A DNA stretch of 64,000 nt from CBDANW01 sp965197825 (GTDB lineage Bacteria; Acidobacteriota; Vicinamibacteria; Marinacidobacterales; DATDRI01): NCBI GenBank assembly GCA_965197825.1, contig CBDANW010000002.1:1736001-1800000 (forward strand). Reading direction: 5' to 3'. A program made the translations under genes and the position numbers. This document shows positions 1 to 8,316 of the stretch, one piece after another. The notes beneath the pieces are model-generated. The model did no database searches, was not told where the DNA came from, and was given only the letters and a program-made list of their open reading frames with translations. Each line of letters begins with the position of its first letter. Positions within the stretch are counted from its first letter, which is position 1.

Positions 1-1002
1 CTGGCGCAAGCCTTCTGCCTCAACGAGTGGTTTTCGAGAGGCGCTCCCGAGTCGCTCCTCCGCCCCACGCGCATCGCGCTCTCCCCAGGAGGCTTCGAGA
101 ATGCGTCGGATCTCCGCGTCGGAGGCTCCCTCCCTCAAGGGTTTGCACAGATCGATACCCTGTTGCGCATAGAGACACAAATACCATTGGCCGTCGGAGG
201 TCAGACGACTTCGGTCACAGCTTTGGCAAAAAGGGCGGCTAGTCGAAGCGATGATACCGAACACCGTCCCGTCGGGTAGTGCGTGTCGCTCCGCAGGCGC
301 GGTGCTCTCCTCGACGACGGGGCGGATCCTTCCGTAGCGTCTTTCGATCGAGGCTAGGATTTCGGTACGCGTGAAAACTTGATCCATCGACCACCGTGTC
401 GCTCCGCCGACGTCCATGTATTCGATGAAGCGAATCTCGGCTCCCGTTTCTTTCCCAAACTCGATCAGGTCGGAGAGCTCGTCCTCGTTGCACTCCCGAA
501 CGACAACGGCGTCGATTTTCAGGCTATGGAAACCAGCTCGGGAGGCTGCCCAGATACCGGCCAGAACGTTTGGGAGCTCGTCTCTCTGGTTCAAGGCCTG
601 AAAGCGTTCCGAGCGCAACGTGTCCAAGCTGACGGTTATCCGATCGAGCCCGGCTTGCAGCAAAGGCGACGCGAGCTCGGCGAGCCGGACCCCGTTCGTC
701 GTCATGGCAAGATCTTTGATGTCGGGATTCTCTGCCAGCAGTCGGACCAAAACGGGGAGGTCTTTACGAAGTAACGGCTCGCCACCCGTCAGGCGAACCT
801 TGTCGACTCCGAGCCCGGAAAAAACCTTCGTCAACCGACCGATTTCCTCGAATGACAGCAAGTCCTTGGGGGGAAGCCAGACGTAGTCCGCTTCCGGCAT
901 GCAATAGTGACAGCGGAGGTTGCACCGGTCGGTGACCGATAGTCTCAGATTGCGCAACGGCCGGCCGAGAGTATCGCCGCCCGGGGCACCCTTTTGCATC
1001 AT
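1..1002 (-). CDS. moaA: GTP 3',8-cyclase MoaA (C-terminus off the window edge)
   Basis: Radical SAM enzyme for the first step of molybdenum cofactor synthesis, the conversion of GTP to 3',8-cyclo-H2GTP. The frame opens at a double ATG (1002 or 999) and stays open for 334 codons to the window edge, which is close to full family length, so only the last residues including the usual terminal Gly-Gly are missing. The SAM cluster motif C-N-L-R-C-H-Y-C is at residues 27-34, a T-G-G-E-P-L strand follows near residue 70, and the second cluster ligands C-x2-C-x13-C lie near residues 257-274. Both cysteine clusters together separate MoaA from other radical SAM proteins. No other Moa gene is present; it stands alone, 560 bases from panE. 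Confidence 0.95.
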   Translation of the reverse strand, partial: MMQKGAPGGDTLGRPLRNLRLSVTDRCNLRCHYCMPEADYVWLPPKDLLSFEEIGRLTKVFSGLGVDKVRLTGGEPLLRKDLPVLVRLLAENPDIKDLAMTTNGVRLAELASPLLQAGLDRITVSLDTLRSERFQALNQRDELPNVLAGIWAASRAGFHSLKIDAVVVRECNEDELSDLIEFGKETGAEIRFIEYMDVGGATRWSMDQVFTRTEILASIERRYGRIRPVVEESTAPAERHALPDGTVFGIIASTSRPFCQSCDRSRLTSDGQWYLCLYAQQGIDLCKPLREGASDAEIRRILEASWGERDARGAEERLGSASRKPLVEAEGLRQ

Positions 1003-1565
1003 GACTGGCGTTAGTTTAGGCGGGAGGGATGGGGGGGGGCAAACCCGCGCGCAGTCGCTCGCCGGCCGCAGCGACGCCAATCGAGCGTAGGCCAGGGGCC
1101 GAACCCAGAGTGAGGCCCCACTGAATCAAGCCGACGAATGGCCGCCAAAGCTGGCCGCCGAAATAGGTGGTTGCGTTGAGGGTGTCTAGTCAGGCGGCGG
1201 TGTCCGCCTTCGTCCGTACTCCTAACTATGAGAACTTCGGCGGACCAGCCGAAGGTCTTAGCGAAGGCTGGGGGCTCCGGGCCACTAAACAAAGTCCCGG
1301 CGGGAAACGGAAGTGAGCCCCGTGAAAATTTCTCTTCCGTTCCCCGCCGTAGGGATTCTTTCTCCCCATCGCCCGTTTTGCAGCAATCGTGCCAGACGAG
1401 CGAAGCCAATTGGCCCCCTGGTAGTGCGGTTTTCTGCCCAAGAGCCCCAGCCTCGACCGCGATTGTCCTAAGAAGGGCACACTGGTTGTCCCCCCCTGGT
1501 GAGGATGTTGAGGATGCTGAGGACGCAGATCCGTCGGGGTACGCGAGTGGGGATCGGCCTCGAGG
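1003..1565. other. Long intergenic region without a recognisable gene
   Basis: About 560 bases between the start of moaA and the stop of panE. Open frames exist on both strands (for example 1228-1569 plus and 1011-1409 minus), but none has a ribosome binding site, a recognisable domain or plausible composition. The only structure I can name is one copy of the dispersed intergenic repeat at 1151-1203. There is a G9 run near 1031-1039. Confidence 0.6.
1151..1203. repeat. Dispersed intergenic repeat, copy 1
   Basis: A ~50-bp unit that begins TGGCCGCC and ends GTCAGGCGGCGGTG. It matches two tandem units at 28174-28286 and, in reverse complement and more loosely, units at 13344-13506, 16343-16392 and 59488-59625. 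All copies are intergenic or touch only a stop codon. Confidence 0.6.
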
Positions 1566-2498
1566 TTAAGACGGGTGCCGTTTGGCGTTCTGTATCGCCC
1601 AGGGCTTCAAGATCGCGTAGACCGCTTCACACATGGGAACCGCCAGATTGTGCTTGCGCGCTAGGCGTATGGCGGTGCCGTGGAGCGCCTCCAGCTCCAT
1701 GGGTTTTCCTTGCGTCATATCGTAATGAAGGGAGGAGAACGTATCGGGATCCATCTTCATGGCTAAGCCGACTGATTTGTCCACGGTGTCCGGAGGCAGT
1801 GCGACGCCTTCCGCGGCGGCCACGGCTATGACCTCACGCATGATGTTCTTCGCCATCTCCAACGATTCGCCGCTCTCTCGGATCTCCCCCAAGGGTAGGC
1901 GGACCGTGGCGGTCATTCCGGCCAGGGCACAGATGAAAGTGAACTTGTTCCAGAGCACGGAGCGAATGTCGGAAGACACCTCGGCATCGATCTGTGCTTC
2001 TCGACATAGGGAGAGGAAACGTTCCGATCGGTCCGATGGTGCTCCATCCATTTCGCCGAAGATAATGCGAGCCAGTGTTCCGACATGCTCGATCGTTCCG
2101 GGCTCGGAGATCGTCGACATGATGAACGCGACCCCTCCCACGACTCGATCCGGACCAACGGCACGGGCAAGCTTTTCCTCGTTGTCGACACCGTTCTGCA
2201 GAGAGATGACAGTGGTTGCCTCATGCAGCAGCGGCCTCATCCGGGCCGCCACGGTTTCCGTTTCAAGGGACTTGACGCAGAAGAGAACGTAATCGACCGG
2301 GCCGATGTCTTCTATTCGATCGGTGGCCGGAAGGCGCAGCTCTAGATTGCCGTTGGCGCTCCGAACGTGAAGACCCCGTTCGACCAGGGCGCGAAGATGC
2401 GCCCCGCGAGCAAGGAGACGAACTTCCGCTCCGGCTTGAGCGAGCCGGCCACCGAAGTAAGCCCCTACGCCCCCCGCTCCGAGAACGGCGATCTTCAT
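1566..2498 (-). CDS. panE: 2-dehydropantoate 2-reductase (ketopantoate reductase)
   Basis: NADPH-dependent reduction of ketopantoate to pantoate for pantothenate and CoA synthesis; cytosolic. The N-terminal Rossmann motif G-A-G-G-V-G-A-Y-F-G is at residues 7-16 from the ATG at 2498. The Lys of 'FCVKS' and the 'ISLQNGVDN' segment match the catalytic Lys/Asn region, and an all-helical C-terminal ApbA_C domain follows with S-L-H-Y-D-M near the end. An upstream TTG at 2513 would overlap the stop of trxA (2506), so I prefer the ATG. Length 310 aa is normal. It lies directly downstream of trxA on the same strand and probably shares its transcript. It could be another 2-ketoacid reductase of this family; paralogs are common. 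Confidence 0.88.
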   Translation of the reverse strand: MKIAVLGAGGVGAYFGGRLAQAGAEVRLLARGAHLRALVERGLHVRSANGNLELRLPATDRIEDIGPVDYVLFCVKSLETETVAARMRPLLHEATTVISLQNGVDNEEKLARAVGPDRVVGGVAFIMSTISEPGTIEHVGTLARIIFGEMDGAPSDRSERFLSLCREAQIDAEVSSDIRSVLWNKFTFICALAGMTATVRLPLGEIRESGESLEMAKNIMREVIAVAAAEGVALPPDTVDKSVGLAMKMDPDTFSSLHYDMTQGKPMELEALHGTAIRLARKHNLAVPMCEAVYAILKPWAIQNAKRHPS

Positions 2499-2505
2499 CA
2501 CGTCG

Positions 2506-2847
2506 TCAGTCAACCGAAACGAGACGATTTAGCTTTTCCGCCAACGCTTTCTTGGGCACGGCCCCGACGACCTGATCCACGACTTTGCCATCCTGAAAGA
2601 ACAAAACCGACGGGATGGATTGGATCCCGTATTGCTGGGCGATGCCGGGTTGCTCGTCCACGTTGAGCTTGCCGACCGTGGCCTGTCCGTCGTAGTCGGA
2701 AGCCAGCTCTTTGATGGCGGGCGCGATGATGTGACAGGGGCCGCACCAACTCGCCCAGAAATCGACGAGCACTGGCTTCGAGCTCTCCAGCACTTCGTTG
2801 CGGAAGTTGTTCTCGGTCAAGGTGACGTACTTCGAGTCATTCTCCAT
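2506..2847 (-). CDS. trxA: Thioredoxin
   Basis: Small cytosolic disulfide reductase. The active-site W-C-G-P-C is followed by the usual Pro-rich helix and the cis-Pro loop 'IQSIPSVLFF'. The frame is open further upstream, but the ATG at 2847 has a strong AAAGGAG ribosome binding site eight bases before it, which decides the start and gives 113 aa, the normal length. It is the first gene of a probable trxA-panE transcript; spacing to panE is minimal. Confidence 0.95.
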   Translation of the reverse strand: MENDSKYVTLTENNFRNEVLESSKPVLVDFWASWCGPCHIIAPAIKELASDYDGQATVGKLNVDEQPGIAQQYGIQSIPSVLFFQDGKVVDQVVGAVPKKALAEKLNRLVSVD

Positions 2848-2918
2848 CAATTTTCTCCTTTCAATCTCAACGCCGCAGTCACATCGCGCAACCACTCGGT
2901 CGTGAAACGATCAAGAAA

Positions 2919-3509
2919 TCAATCTAAAACCGATAGCGTCACGCGAGCCACGTCGCGCAGTACAGTCCGGTCAGGACAGGATATTCCCATGACGCGCAGT
3001 CCTTGGAGGCTGCTAGCGAGGAAGCGCGCAAGTGCCCTCGCGTCGTGTTTTCTCGCGAGCTCGCCTTCCGCCTGCGCAGTTCGCAGTGCCGTGCAGAGTG
3101 CCTCCTCCAGGCGGGAGAGGTTTGCGATTACCCGCGCCGCGGTGTCGCGGTCGTGGGCGGCAAGCTCCACCGCTGAGTTCGTCATCAGGCATCCTCTTCG
3201 ACCCGCGCTACCGGCGCAGCTCCCAACGATATCCTCGAAGACGCGCCGGATGGCCCGCCGAGCTTTTCCTCGATGGCCACCCTCCGCCAATCGCTCCAGG
3301 ATCCTGGAGTGAAAGACCTCCTCGTAGCGGTCGAGGGCCGCCAAGAACAGACCATGCTTGTCGCCGAAGGCGCAGTACAGACTCCCGCGATGGATGCCCA
3401 TGCGATCCACGAGGTGCTGAATCGAAGTCCCTTCGTAACCGTGCTGCCAGAAAACCTCGATGGCCTGGTCGAGCACCTGCTCGCGATCGAACTCCCTGGG
3501 TCTCGCCAT
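2919..3509 (-). CDS. TetR/AcrR-family transcriptional regulator
   Basis: One-component repressor of 196 aa. An N-terminal helix-turn-helix of TetR type spans residues ~8-54 (M-A-R-P-R-E-F-D start, 'GYEGTSIQHLVDRMGI', then 'RGSLYCAFGDKHGLF'). The helical C-terminal ligand domain carries 'GRRGCLMTNSAVELA', a pattern shared by the AefR/NemR-like group whose ligands are often small electrophiles or aromatic compounds. The frame is open for 78 codons upstream, but ATG 3509 fits the family and lies 14 bases downstream of a consensus promoter. Its target is not evident; no transporter or reductase adjoins it, so autoregulation is the only inferred target. Confidence 0.9.
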   Translation of the reverse strand: MARPREFDREQVLDQAIEVFWQHGYEGTSIQHLVDRMGIHRGSLYCAFGDKHGLFLAALDRYEEVFHSRILERLAEGGHRGKARRAIRRVFEDIVGSCAGSAGRRGCLMTNSAVELAAHDRDTAARVIANLSRLEEALCTALRTAQAEGELARKHDARALARFLASSLQGLRVMGISCPDRTVLRDVARVTLSVLD

Positions 3510-3522
3510 GACGGACGAGCCC

Positions 3523-3551
3523 ATTGTAGCTGTTTTGGAACGATCAGTCAA
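3523..3551 (-). promoter_or_regulatory. Sigma70-type promoter and possible operator of the TetR gene
   Basis: On the minus strand TTGACT and TACAAT are separated by exactly 17 bases (plus-strand AGTCAA at 3546-3551 and ATTGTA at 3523-3528). An imperfect inverted repeat with arms GTTTTGGA and TCAAAAAC overlaps the -35 box and could be the repressor's own site. The promoter is read directly; the operator is inferred. Confidence 0.65.
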
Positions 3552-3799
3552 AAACTGCCTGCCAGCGACGAAACGACCGGGGAAAGCCGGGCGCTGCGGG
3601 CCCCCCTCGGATGAAGCGAAGAACCGCTTCCAAGGCGGGGGTTTTTCAACACGGTTGTCGTTGTCCTTCCGCCTGGAGCGACCGGCTAACGCCCGCGAAA
3701 AGGTCCACTTATGCATTGCCGCATCGACTGGTCGGATCGGCACGTCGTTTGCTTAACTGGACGCATTCCACAAGACAAATCAGATTGGGAGGGAATCCG

Positions 3800-4399
3800 A
3801 TGTTCAAGATGGGCTTGAGAGCTACGGCGATCCTGGCCTTGCTGGTCTTCGCCTGTGATTCGGGTACGTCGACCTCACCGTCCGTGACGGAAGAGGCTGG
3901 TAGCAACTCGTTCCCCGGCGCGGAGCTTGTTGGGAGCTTCGCGGGCACCGGCGGGTCCTCCACGCTCAAGTTTTCGCGTGGCGAGTTCGAAGGGATCACC
4001 GTGAGAGTGGTGGACGCGGGAATCTCCGGCACCGTTGGTCCCGACGGTAACTTTGTACTGGAAGGACTTCCCAGCGGGTCGTTTACCGTGCGATTCATCG
4101 ACATGGATGGCAAACGAATAGGTGAGCTGACTTTTCAGGAAGTTTTTTCCAACATGCGGATCATCCTGCAACTCACCCTCGGTGAGGACGGAGGCGTCGA
4201 GCTCCTGAAAGAGACGCGGGAGATCATGGACGGTGGGGAGAGCGTTGACACTCCCAGTCGGGATGATACAAGCGGTGACGACGACAGCAGCGGTAATAGC
4301 GGCAGCGGCGGTGACAGCGGCGGCGGTGGAGAGGACAAGCGCGGCGACAATGGCGATGACAGCAGCAGCGATGACCCCAGCGCCGATCCAGCTCCGTAG
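3800..4399 (+). CDS. Secreted lipoprotein with acidic Ser/Gly/Asp-rich tail
   Basis: Unknown function, 199 aa. The ATG at 3800 has GGGAGGGAA as ribosome binding site and begins a lipoprotein signal (hydrophobic stretch then V-F-A-C at residues ~17-20). Residues ~45-130 resemble a small beta-sandwich of carboxypeptidase-regulatory type ('GISGTVGPDGNFVLEGLPSG' followed by 'FTVRF'). From about residue 148 the chain becomes a low-complexity tail of D, S and G, which is disordered and strongly acidic and could bind cations. The open frame extends upstream to 3611 but that part lacks a start signal. It ends just before a strong stem-loop shared with the convergent gene. Confidence 0.75.
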   Translation: MFKMGLRATAILALLVFACDSGTSTSPSVTEEAGSNSFPGAELVGSFAGTGGSSTLKFSRGEFEGITVRVVDAGISGTVGPDGNFVLEGLPSGSFTVRFIDMDGKRIGELTFQEVFSNMRIILQLTLGEDGGVELLKETREIMDGGESVDTPSRDDTSGDDDSSGNSGSGGDSGGGGEDKRGDNGDDSSSDDPSADPAP

Positions 4400-4415
4400 C
4401 TAGTCGAAGCCAAAC

Positions 4416-4443
4416 TCAGGCCGGAGGTAAGCCTCCGGCCTGA
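4416..4443. terminator. Bidirectional stem-loop terminator between convergent genes
   Basis: A perfect 12-bp inverted repeat (arms TCAGGCCGGAGG and CCTCCGGCCTGA) with a TAAG loop lies between the stop codons at 4399 (plus) and 4446 (minus). There is no long T-tract, but the position and the strength of the stem fit a shared terminator. Confidence 0.75.
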
Positions 4444-4445
4444 TT

Positions 4446-5270
4446 CTACTCCGCTGCTTCCTTCGATTCCTTAGCTAGGAAACGGATCTGCACATCGCCC
4501 ACCACGACGCCTAAATGCCGCAAGAACAAGAACCAGAAGATAGAGATGGCCGCCATCTCGAGGGCTTCCTCAATCGATTTGGAGAAATGCTGAAGCGCGT
4601 CATAGGCTGTCTCACCGAATCGTGCCTGGGTCCAGGGCTCCAGATCGTAACGATCCGAGATCGCCGCATATAGATTCCATCGATGATCCGGATCCAGACC
4701 CTCCACGAAATCCATGCCTACCGCGAAGATTTGGAACGAAATCGCGGTCAACAAGAGCGCCCTCGATGACGTCGACTCGAGCTGCCGCCAAAGAAAGACG
4801 ACCATGAACAATCCCAGGGCGCCGAAGAGGGGAAGGAAGATGAGTTGCCAGGTATAGCTTGGGAAGAAGTCGAGCGAGGACCCTGCGTTTTCTCTCATCG
4901 CAGCGAAGGTGCTTCCCAGGCGCTCGTGCAACTGAGCCCCGTCGTCGATGGCCATGTAGATGAAGAAGCTCGCCAGAACCAGCCACCCGATCGCCGTCCA
5001 TCTCCTCCCGGGCCGCTTCTTCACCGCGAGATAGATCAGACCCAGCGTCAGTCCTGCCATCAGCGTCTGGGTCGTGGCGAACCAGGAGGCCAAGCCATCT
5101 TCCCGCGCGATATTGAACATACGGCGCATGGCCCCGATTTGAGTCCATTCGGCGTAGTTGACGTGGTAGTCGAGGAAGACGAATAGAATTTCCGCTGCGA
5201 TGCAGAAAATGAGCACGCGGCGGGCGAGCCGGTCGGAACTGATGGTCAGCTTGACGGGAGTGGAATCCAC
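4446..5270 (-). CDS. Multi-pass inner-membrane protein of unknown function
   Basis: 274 aa from a GTG start. About six hydrophobic segments: residues ~19-35, 65-84, 93-110, 143-163, 170-186 and 240-255. Polar conserved-looking residues sit between them, notably 'IDDGAQLHERLG' after segment 3 and 'SIEEALEMAAISIFW' before the last one, so acidic residues face or border the membrane. I do not recognise the family. No neighbour suggests a role. The start is uncertain because a poly-G stretch directly precedes the GTG. Confidence 0.7.
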   Translation of the reverse strand: MDSTPVKLTISSDRLARRVLIFCIAAEILFVFLDYHVNYAEWTQIGAMRRMFNIAREDGLASWFATTQTLMAGLTLGLIYLAVKKRPGRRWTAIGWLVLASFFIYMAIDDGAQLHERLGSTFAAMRENAGSSLDFFPSYTWQLIFLPLFGALGLFMVVFLWRQLESTSSRALLLTAISFQIFAVGMDFVEGLDPDHRWNLYAAISDRYDLEPWTQARFGETAYDALQHFSKSIEEALEMAAISIFWFLFLRHLGVVVGDVQIRFLAKESKEAAE

Positions 5271-5363
5271 CCCCCTACGCTAGCATAGTCGCTCAGTGAG
5301 CGGTTGATGCCTAAACTAAACTTGGCGTTCCAAGCCTCGCAGCTGGTCGGTGATCGGGTCTTA

Positions 5364-5583
5364 GGGTCCGGGCAAGAATAAATGCCCATTCTTGGGCGTC
5401 GAGGCGCCCGTCTGGCAAGGCGCGAGAAGTGAATAATATCTGGATATATGGGCATTCTTCCAGTTCGGCCGCTGACGCCGCCTAGCCCTCCGCTCGACAG
5501 GCTCGCTGCGGAAGGCGGCGAGCAACGCAGCCAGACGGGATGCATCGGCGTCCAAGAATAGGTAGTTATTCTTGCCCGGGCCC
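5364..5583. repeat. 220-bp MITE-like element with ~36-bp terminal inverted repeats
   Basis: The left end GGGTCCGGGCAAGAATAA pairs with the right end, which reads GGGCCCGGGCAAGAATAA on the other strand; the match continues inward with ATTCTTGG and GGCGTC. A second inner inverted pair (CCGTCTGGC near 5408 and GCCAGACGG near 5531) lets the whole unit fold. It has no credible ORF. Its right end abuts the stop codon of the cytochrome gene exactly. Confidence 0.7.
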
Positions 5584-5979
5584 TTACTCCCCCGAAACAA
5601 CCTGAATCGACCAGAGGAAGTGCGTGATCTCGTTGATCCGTTGTTGAGCCTGCTCTTCGGTGTCCGTCGTCCTGAACGCATCGCCCCACACCGGCATATC
5701 CTTGCTTCCGTGTCCGGCTATCTTTTCTCGCCTGTCGATTTTCTTACGCACCTCATCGAAGGGAAACTGGCCGCCGTTCCTTTGGCTTATCGCAGTGAGA
5801 TCGGCAGGGGGCACTTTCAAATGCTCTGCCAGCGGACCGTGTCCCTTCGCTCCCGGGCCGTGGCAGCTTCCGCAATAGGTCTTGAAAGACTGCGCACCGG
5901 CGGCGGCGCTGGGATCCTGCTGCTCTCCTTGCGGGCTGGCACCGAGTAGCAAGGCCGTTAGAATAATTGCGTTTAGCAT
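5584..5979 (-). CDS. Small secreted c-type cytochrome
   Basis: Class I monohaem cytochrome c, exported by an N-terminal signal peptide ('MLNAIILTALLLGASPQG') and acting in the periplasm as an electron carrier. The haem attachment motif C-G-S-C-H-G is near residues 36-41 and the distal Met is likely in 'DMPVWGDAF' near residue 95. Two adjacent ATGs occur; the one at 5979 stands six bases from a perfect AGGAGG, so I chose it (131 aa). No partner oxidase is nearby, so its electron donor and acceptor are unknown. The 220-bp MITE begins right after its stop codon. Confidence 0.88.
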   Translation of the reverse strand: MLNAIILTALLLGASPQGEQQDPSAAAGAQSFKTYCGSCHGPGAKGHGPLAEHLKVPPADLTAISQRNGGQFPFDEVRKKIDRREKIAGHGSKDMPVWGDAFRTTDTEEQAQQRINEITHFLWSIQVVSGE

Positions 5980-6146
5980 CATGGACCTCCTACCAAGAAA
6001 GGCATCTGATGTGAAGTGGCGCAAGAAGCATTCCAGGTGTCTCGGGAGCGTCTGGTCCCGTATCTAGCGCTTGAGGTATACGTTAACCAAAGGGGCAGGG
6101 GAACCCGAATCGAAAGGATGGGTTATTCTACCCAACTCTGCGGCAA

Positions 6147-7313
6147 ATGGACCAATCGAGCCAACCGGAGAAGACCGATGGACGAGTCCGCCTGGTACTG
6201 ATCGGGGCAGGACACGCACATTTGGAAATCATCCGACGTCTGATTCACCTGCGCCGCTCCTCCGAATCCTGGGCGGAGCTGACTTTGGTATCCCTCTCCG
6301 ACAAGCACCATTACTCCGGGATGGTGCCGGGGTACCTTAGCGGCACTTACCGAGAGGACGAGATCGCCTTCGATCTTCCGCCGCTCGTGTACGCGGCGGG
6401 TGGTGAGTTCTTGCAGCGGCGGGCACTGGGCATCGACACGTCGACTCGCGTGGTTCATCTAGAAGCAGGTAAGACCCTGGCCTACGACCTGGTTTCCTTC
6501 AATCTCGGGTCCCGCACCGTGGGTGGAGAAGCCTCTCTGCCGCACGCCACGCTGGTAAAACCGATGTCCCAAGCCGTCGATCTCCGCCGTCTCATTCTGC
6601 AGCTCGTTCACCATAGTTCCGGGGAGGACCGACACGTGGTCGTGGTAGGCGGAGGATCGGCGGGCGTGGAGGTGGCGTGTGCCCTCGCCGCCGTCTTGGA
6701 CGAAGCGGGATGCGCTCGGGACGTGTGGATCTTGGAAGCATCGGAGAGAGTGCTTGCCTCCTATTCCGAGAGCTTTCGGCTCTCGGCGGAGAGAGTACTG
6801 CAGGGGAAGCGCATTCGTGTTCGGACCGGCATGCGAGCGGTCAAGGTGCATCGCGACGCCGTGGAGCTCGAGGACGGTTCCCGCATGCAATCCGACCTGA
6901 CGGTGTGGCTTACCGGTCCGCAGGGCCCGGCAACGTTCAAGGGATCGGGTCTCGATCTCGACGAAGGAGGGTTCCTCCTGGTCGACGACTCACTGCGCGC
7001 GTTGAGCGATCCGACGATCTTTGGCGTCGGGGACTGCGCGACTCTGGCGGACTATCCGGACACACCAAAGGCTGGAGTCTACGCGGTGCGACAGGCGCCG
7101 ATACTTTGGAAGAGCTTGCTTTCTGCGATCGGGCGGGGCCCCTTACCGCACTATCGGCCTCAGGAAGGCTTTCTGTCTTTGCTGAACACTGCGGACGGCA
7201 AGGCTCTACTGCGTTACAAACACTCTGTGTCCCATAGCCGCCTGGCCTGGTGGCTCAAGAACTGGATCGATCGCCGTTTCATGGCGCGGTACCAGCGTCT
7301 CGCCCGACCCTGA
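6147..7313 (+). CDS. FAD-dependent pyridine nucleotide-disulfide oxidoreductase (SelD-N-terminal-like type)
   Basis: Two-dinucleotide-binding-domain flavoprotein, 388 aa. FAD motif G-A-G-H-A-H at residues ~20-25 is followed by 'HHYSGMVPGYLSG', a signature shared with the FAD domain found fused to or beside selenophosphate synthase in some bacteria and with type II NADH dehydrogenase relatives. The NAD(P)H site is 'VVVVGGGSAGVEVA' near 165-178 and the second FAD contact is 'FGVGDCATL' near 290. There is no redox-active CxxxxC pair. The C-terminal 'WWLKNWIDRRFMARYQ' is basic and amphipathic, which may attach it to the membrane. No selD is next to it. Substrate unknown; NADH:quinone reduction is one option. 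Confidence 0.8.
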   Translation: MDQSSQPEKTDGRVRLVLIGAGHAHLEIIRRLIHLRRSSESWAELTLVSLSDKHHYSGMVPGYLSGTYREDEIAFDLPPLVYAAGGEFLQRRALGIDTSTRVVHLEAGKTLAYDLVSFNLGSRTVGGEASLPHATLVKPMSQAVDLRRLILQLVHHSSGEDRHVVVVGGGSAGVEVACALAAVLDEAGCARDVWILEASERVLASYSESFRLSAERVLQGKRIRVRTGMRAVKVHRDAVELEDGSRMQSDLTVWLTGPQGPATFKGSGLDLDEGGFLLVDDSLRALSDPTIFGVGDCATLADYPDTPKAGVYAVRQAPILWKSLLSAIGRGPLPHYRPQEGFLSLLNTADGKALLRYKHSVSHSRLAWWLKNWIDRRFMARYQRLARP

Positions 7314-7444
7314 TGGTTTCGCGTCGGCTTCGGCGATCTCCGTGTTGCTCAAGACTAGCCGGGGCGGGACACTAGAACTGGGCACCGAAGCGAGCACGAA
7401 ATGGCGCCGCGTACTCCCGGGGACGGCCGAACGAACCTAGCCTT

Positions 7445-7900
7445 CTACGTAAACGTGAGCTCGCCGCCCGCGACTTGAGGCCCCATGATCTGCTCGAGAC
7501 CGAAGATCACTTGGGGATTGTCCCCCAGATAGAGCACGACCACGCGACCGTTTGCGAAGAAGTGCGGCGTGGCAGGCCAATCGATGACCCGGCCATTGAC
7601 CGTGGTTCCATCCGGCGAGATCACGCTCTCCACCTCCTCAGTGGTCACGGGTCCTCCGAACTCGAAGACCAAGACATCGTCCCCGAAGATTGTGAAGTGT
7701 CGAGCCGCAACGGGGAAATAATCAACCGCCTCCGTGTCCCCGAGCTCGATCGGTACGCCCCTCGCGAACAGGATCTCGGCGAGATCCGCCAAACCGAAGG
7801 CTACCTCGGTCGGGGCAAGGGGACTGGAAGAAGTGTTGCTGGTGCACCCCGCCAGTATTGCGACCAAGAGGAAATTAACCAGGATGAAGAAACGTCTCAT
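7445..7900 (-). CDS. Small lipoprotein of unknown function
   Basis: 151 aa, chosen from ATG 7900 with GAGGT ten bases upstream. A lipoprotein signal peptide ends in the lipobox L-A-G-C at residues ~16-19, followed by a Ser/Thr/Asn-rich linker. The mature part (~125 aa) is predicted from its pattern to be mostly beta, with 'DDVLVFEF', 'GRVVVLYLGDN' and 'VIFGLEQI'. I recognise no domain. It is a single gene transcribed toward the flavoprotein gene. Confidence 0.75.
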   Translation of the reverse strand: MRRFFILVNFLLVAILAGCTSNTSSSPLAPTEVAFGLADLAEILFARGVPIELGDTEAVDYFPVAARHFTIFGDDVLVFEFGGPVTTEEVESVISPDGTTVNGRVIDWPATPHFFANGRVVVLYLGDNPQVIFGLEQIMGPQVAGGELTFT

Positions 7901-8088
7901 AGAGGTCACCTCAGAAGCTCTCATCATACCTCAACAAAGGCAAGAGGCCTCAAGCGGAAGTCAGGGGCGGAGCAGGCCCATAGTAGCACAAGCGTGAGAG
8001 TCGCGCGCAATGCGGGAATCGGCGGTAGTGGTCTAGTTTCAATTTCCTGCCTCTTGCAACTGAGACTGCCGTGGTAAATACTCGTCCC

Positions 8089-8316
8089 ATGTCAAGAGAA
8101 GACGGCACCCAATCAGCTTTCCGCGTTCTCCAGCACGTCATCGACCAGACCGAGGACGGCCAAGTCTCCCACAAGAATCCGGCCGCCGTGGCTCTAGGTC
8201 GAAAATGAGGTCTGGCATCGGCCAAAGTTCGTATGGAGAAAATATCGCCGGACGAACGAAGCAGAATCGCCAGCAAAGCCGCTCGAGCTCGGTGGCACAA
8301 GGAACGCGAAGGGTAA
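8089..8316 (+). pseudogene. Small Lys/Arg-rich protein gene with an in-frame TGA
   Basis: 75 codons from ATG 8089 to TAA 8314-8316, interrupted by TGA at 8206-8208 (codon 40). The two halves read 'NPAAVALGRK' and, after the stop, 'GLASAKVRMEKISPDERSRI' and 'ASKAARARW'. This is the pattern of a widespread small basic protein family in which the interrupted position is Gly (A-L-G-R-K-G-G-L), so a single GGA to TGA change explains it. No shift of frame is needed. Family function is unknown; it looks nucleic-acid binding by charge. Recoding cannot be excluded but decay is simpler. Confidence 0.6.

Noticed and set aside
1228..1569. Plus-strand ORF of 113 codons and overlapping minus-strand frames in the moaA-panE gap
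   Set aside because: No start signal, no domain and low-complexity composition expected of non-coding GC-rich DNA.
6147..7313. Selenophosphate synthase partner
   Set aside because: The flavoprotein resembles the domain that accompanies SelD, but no selD, selA, selB or tRNA-Sec is in the window.
8206..8208. Selenocysteine insertion at the in-frame TGA
   Set aside because: The position is Gly in the family pattern, there is no convincing SECIS-like hairpin directly downstream, and no Sec machinery is seen.
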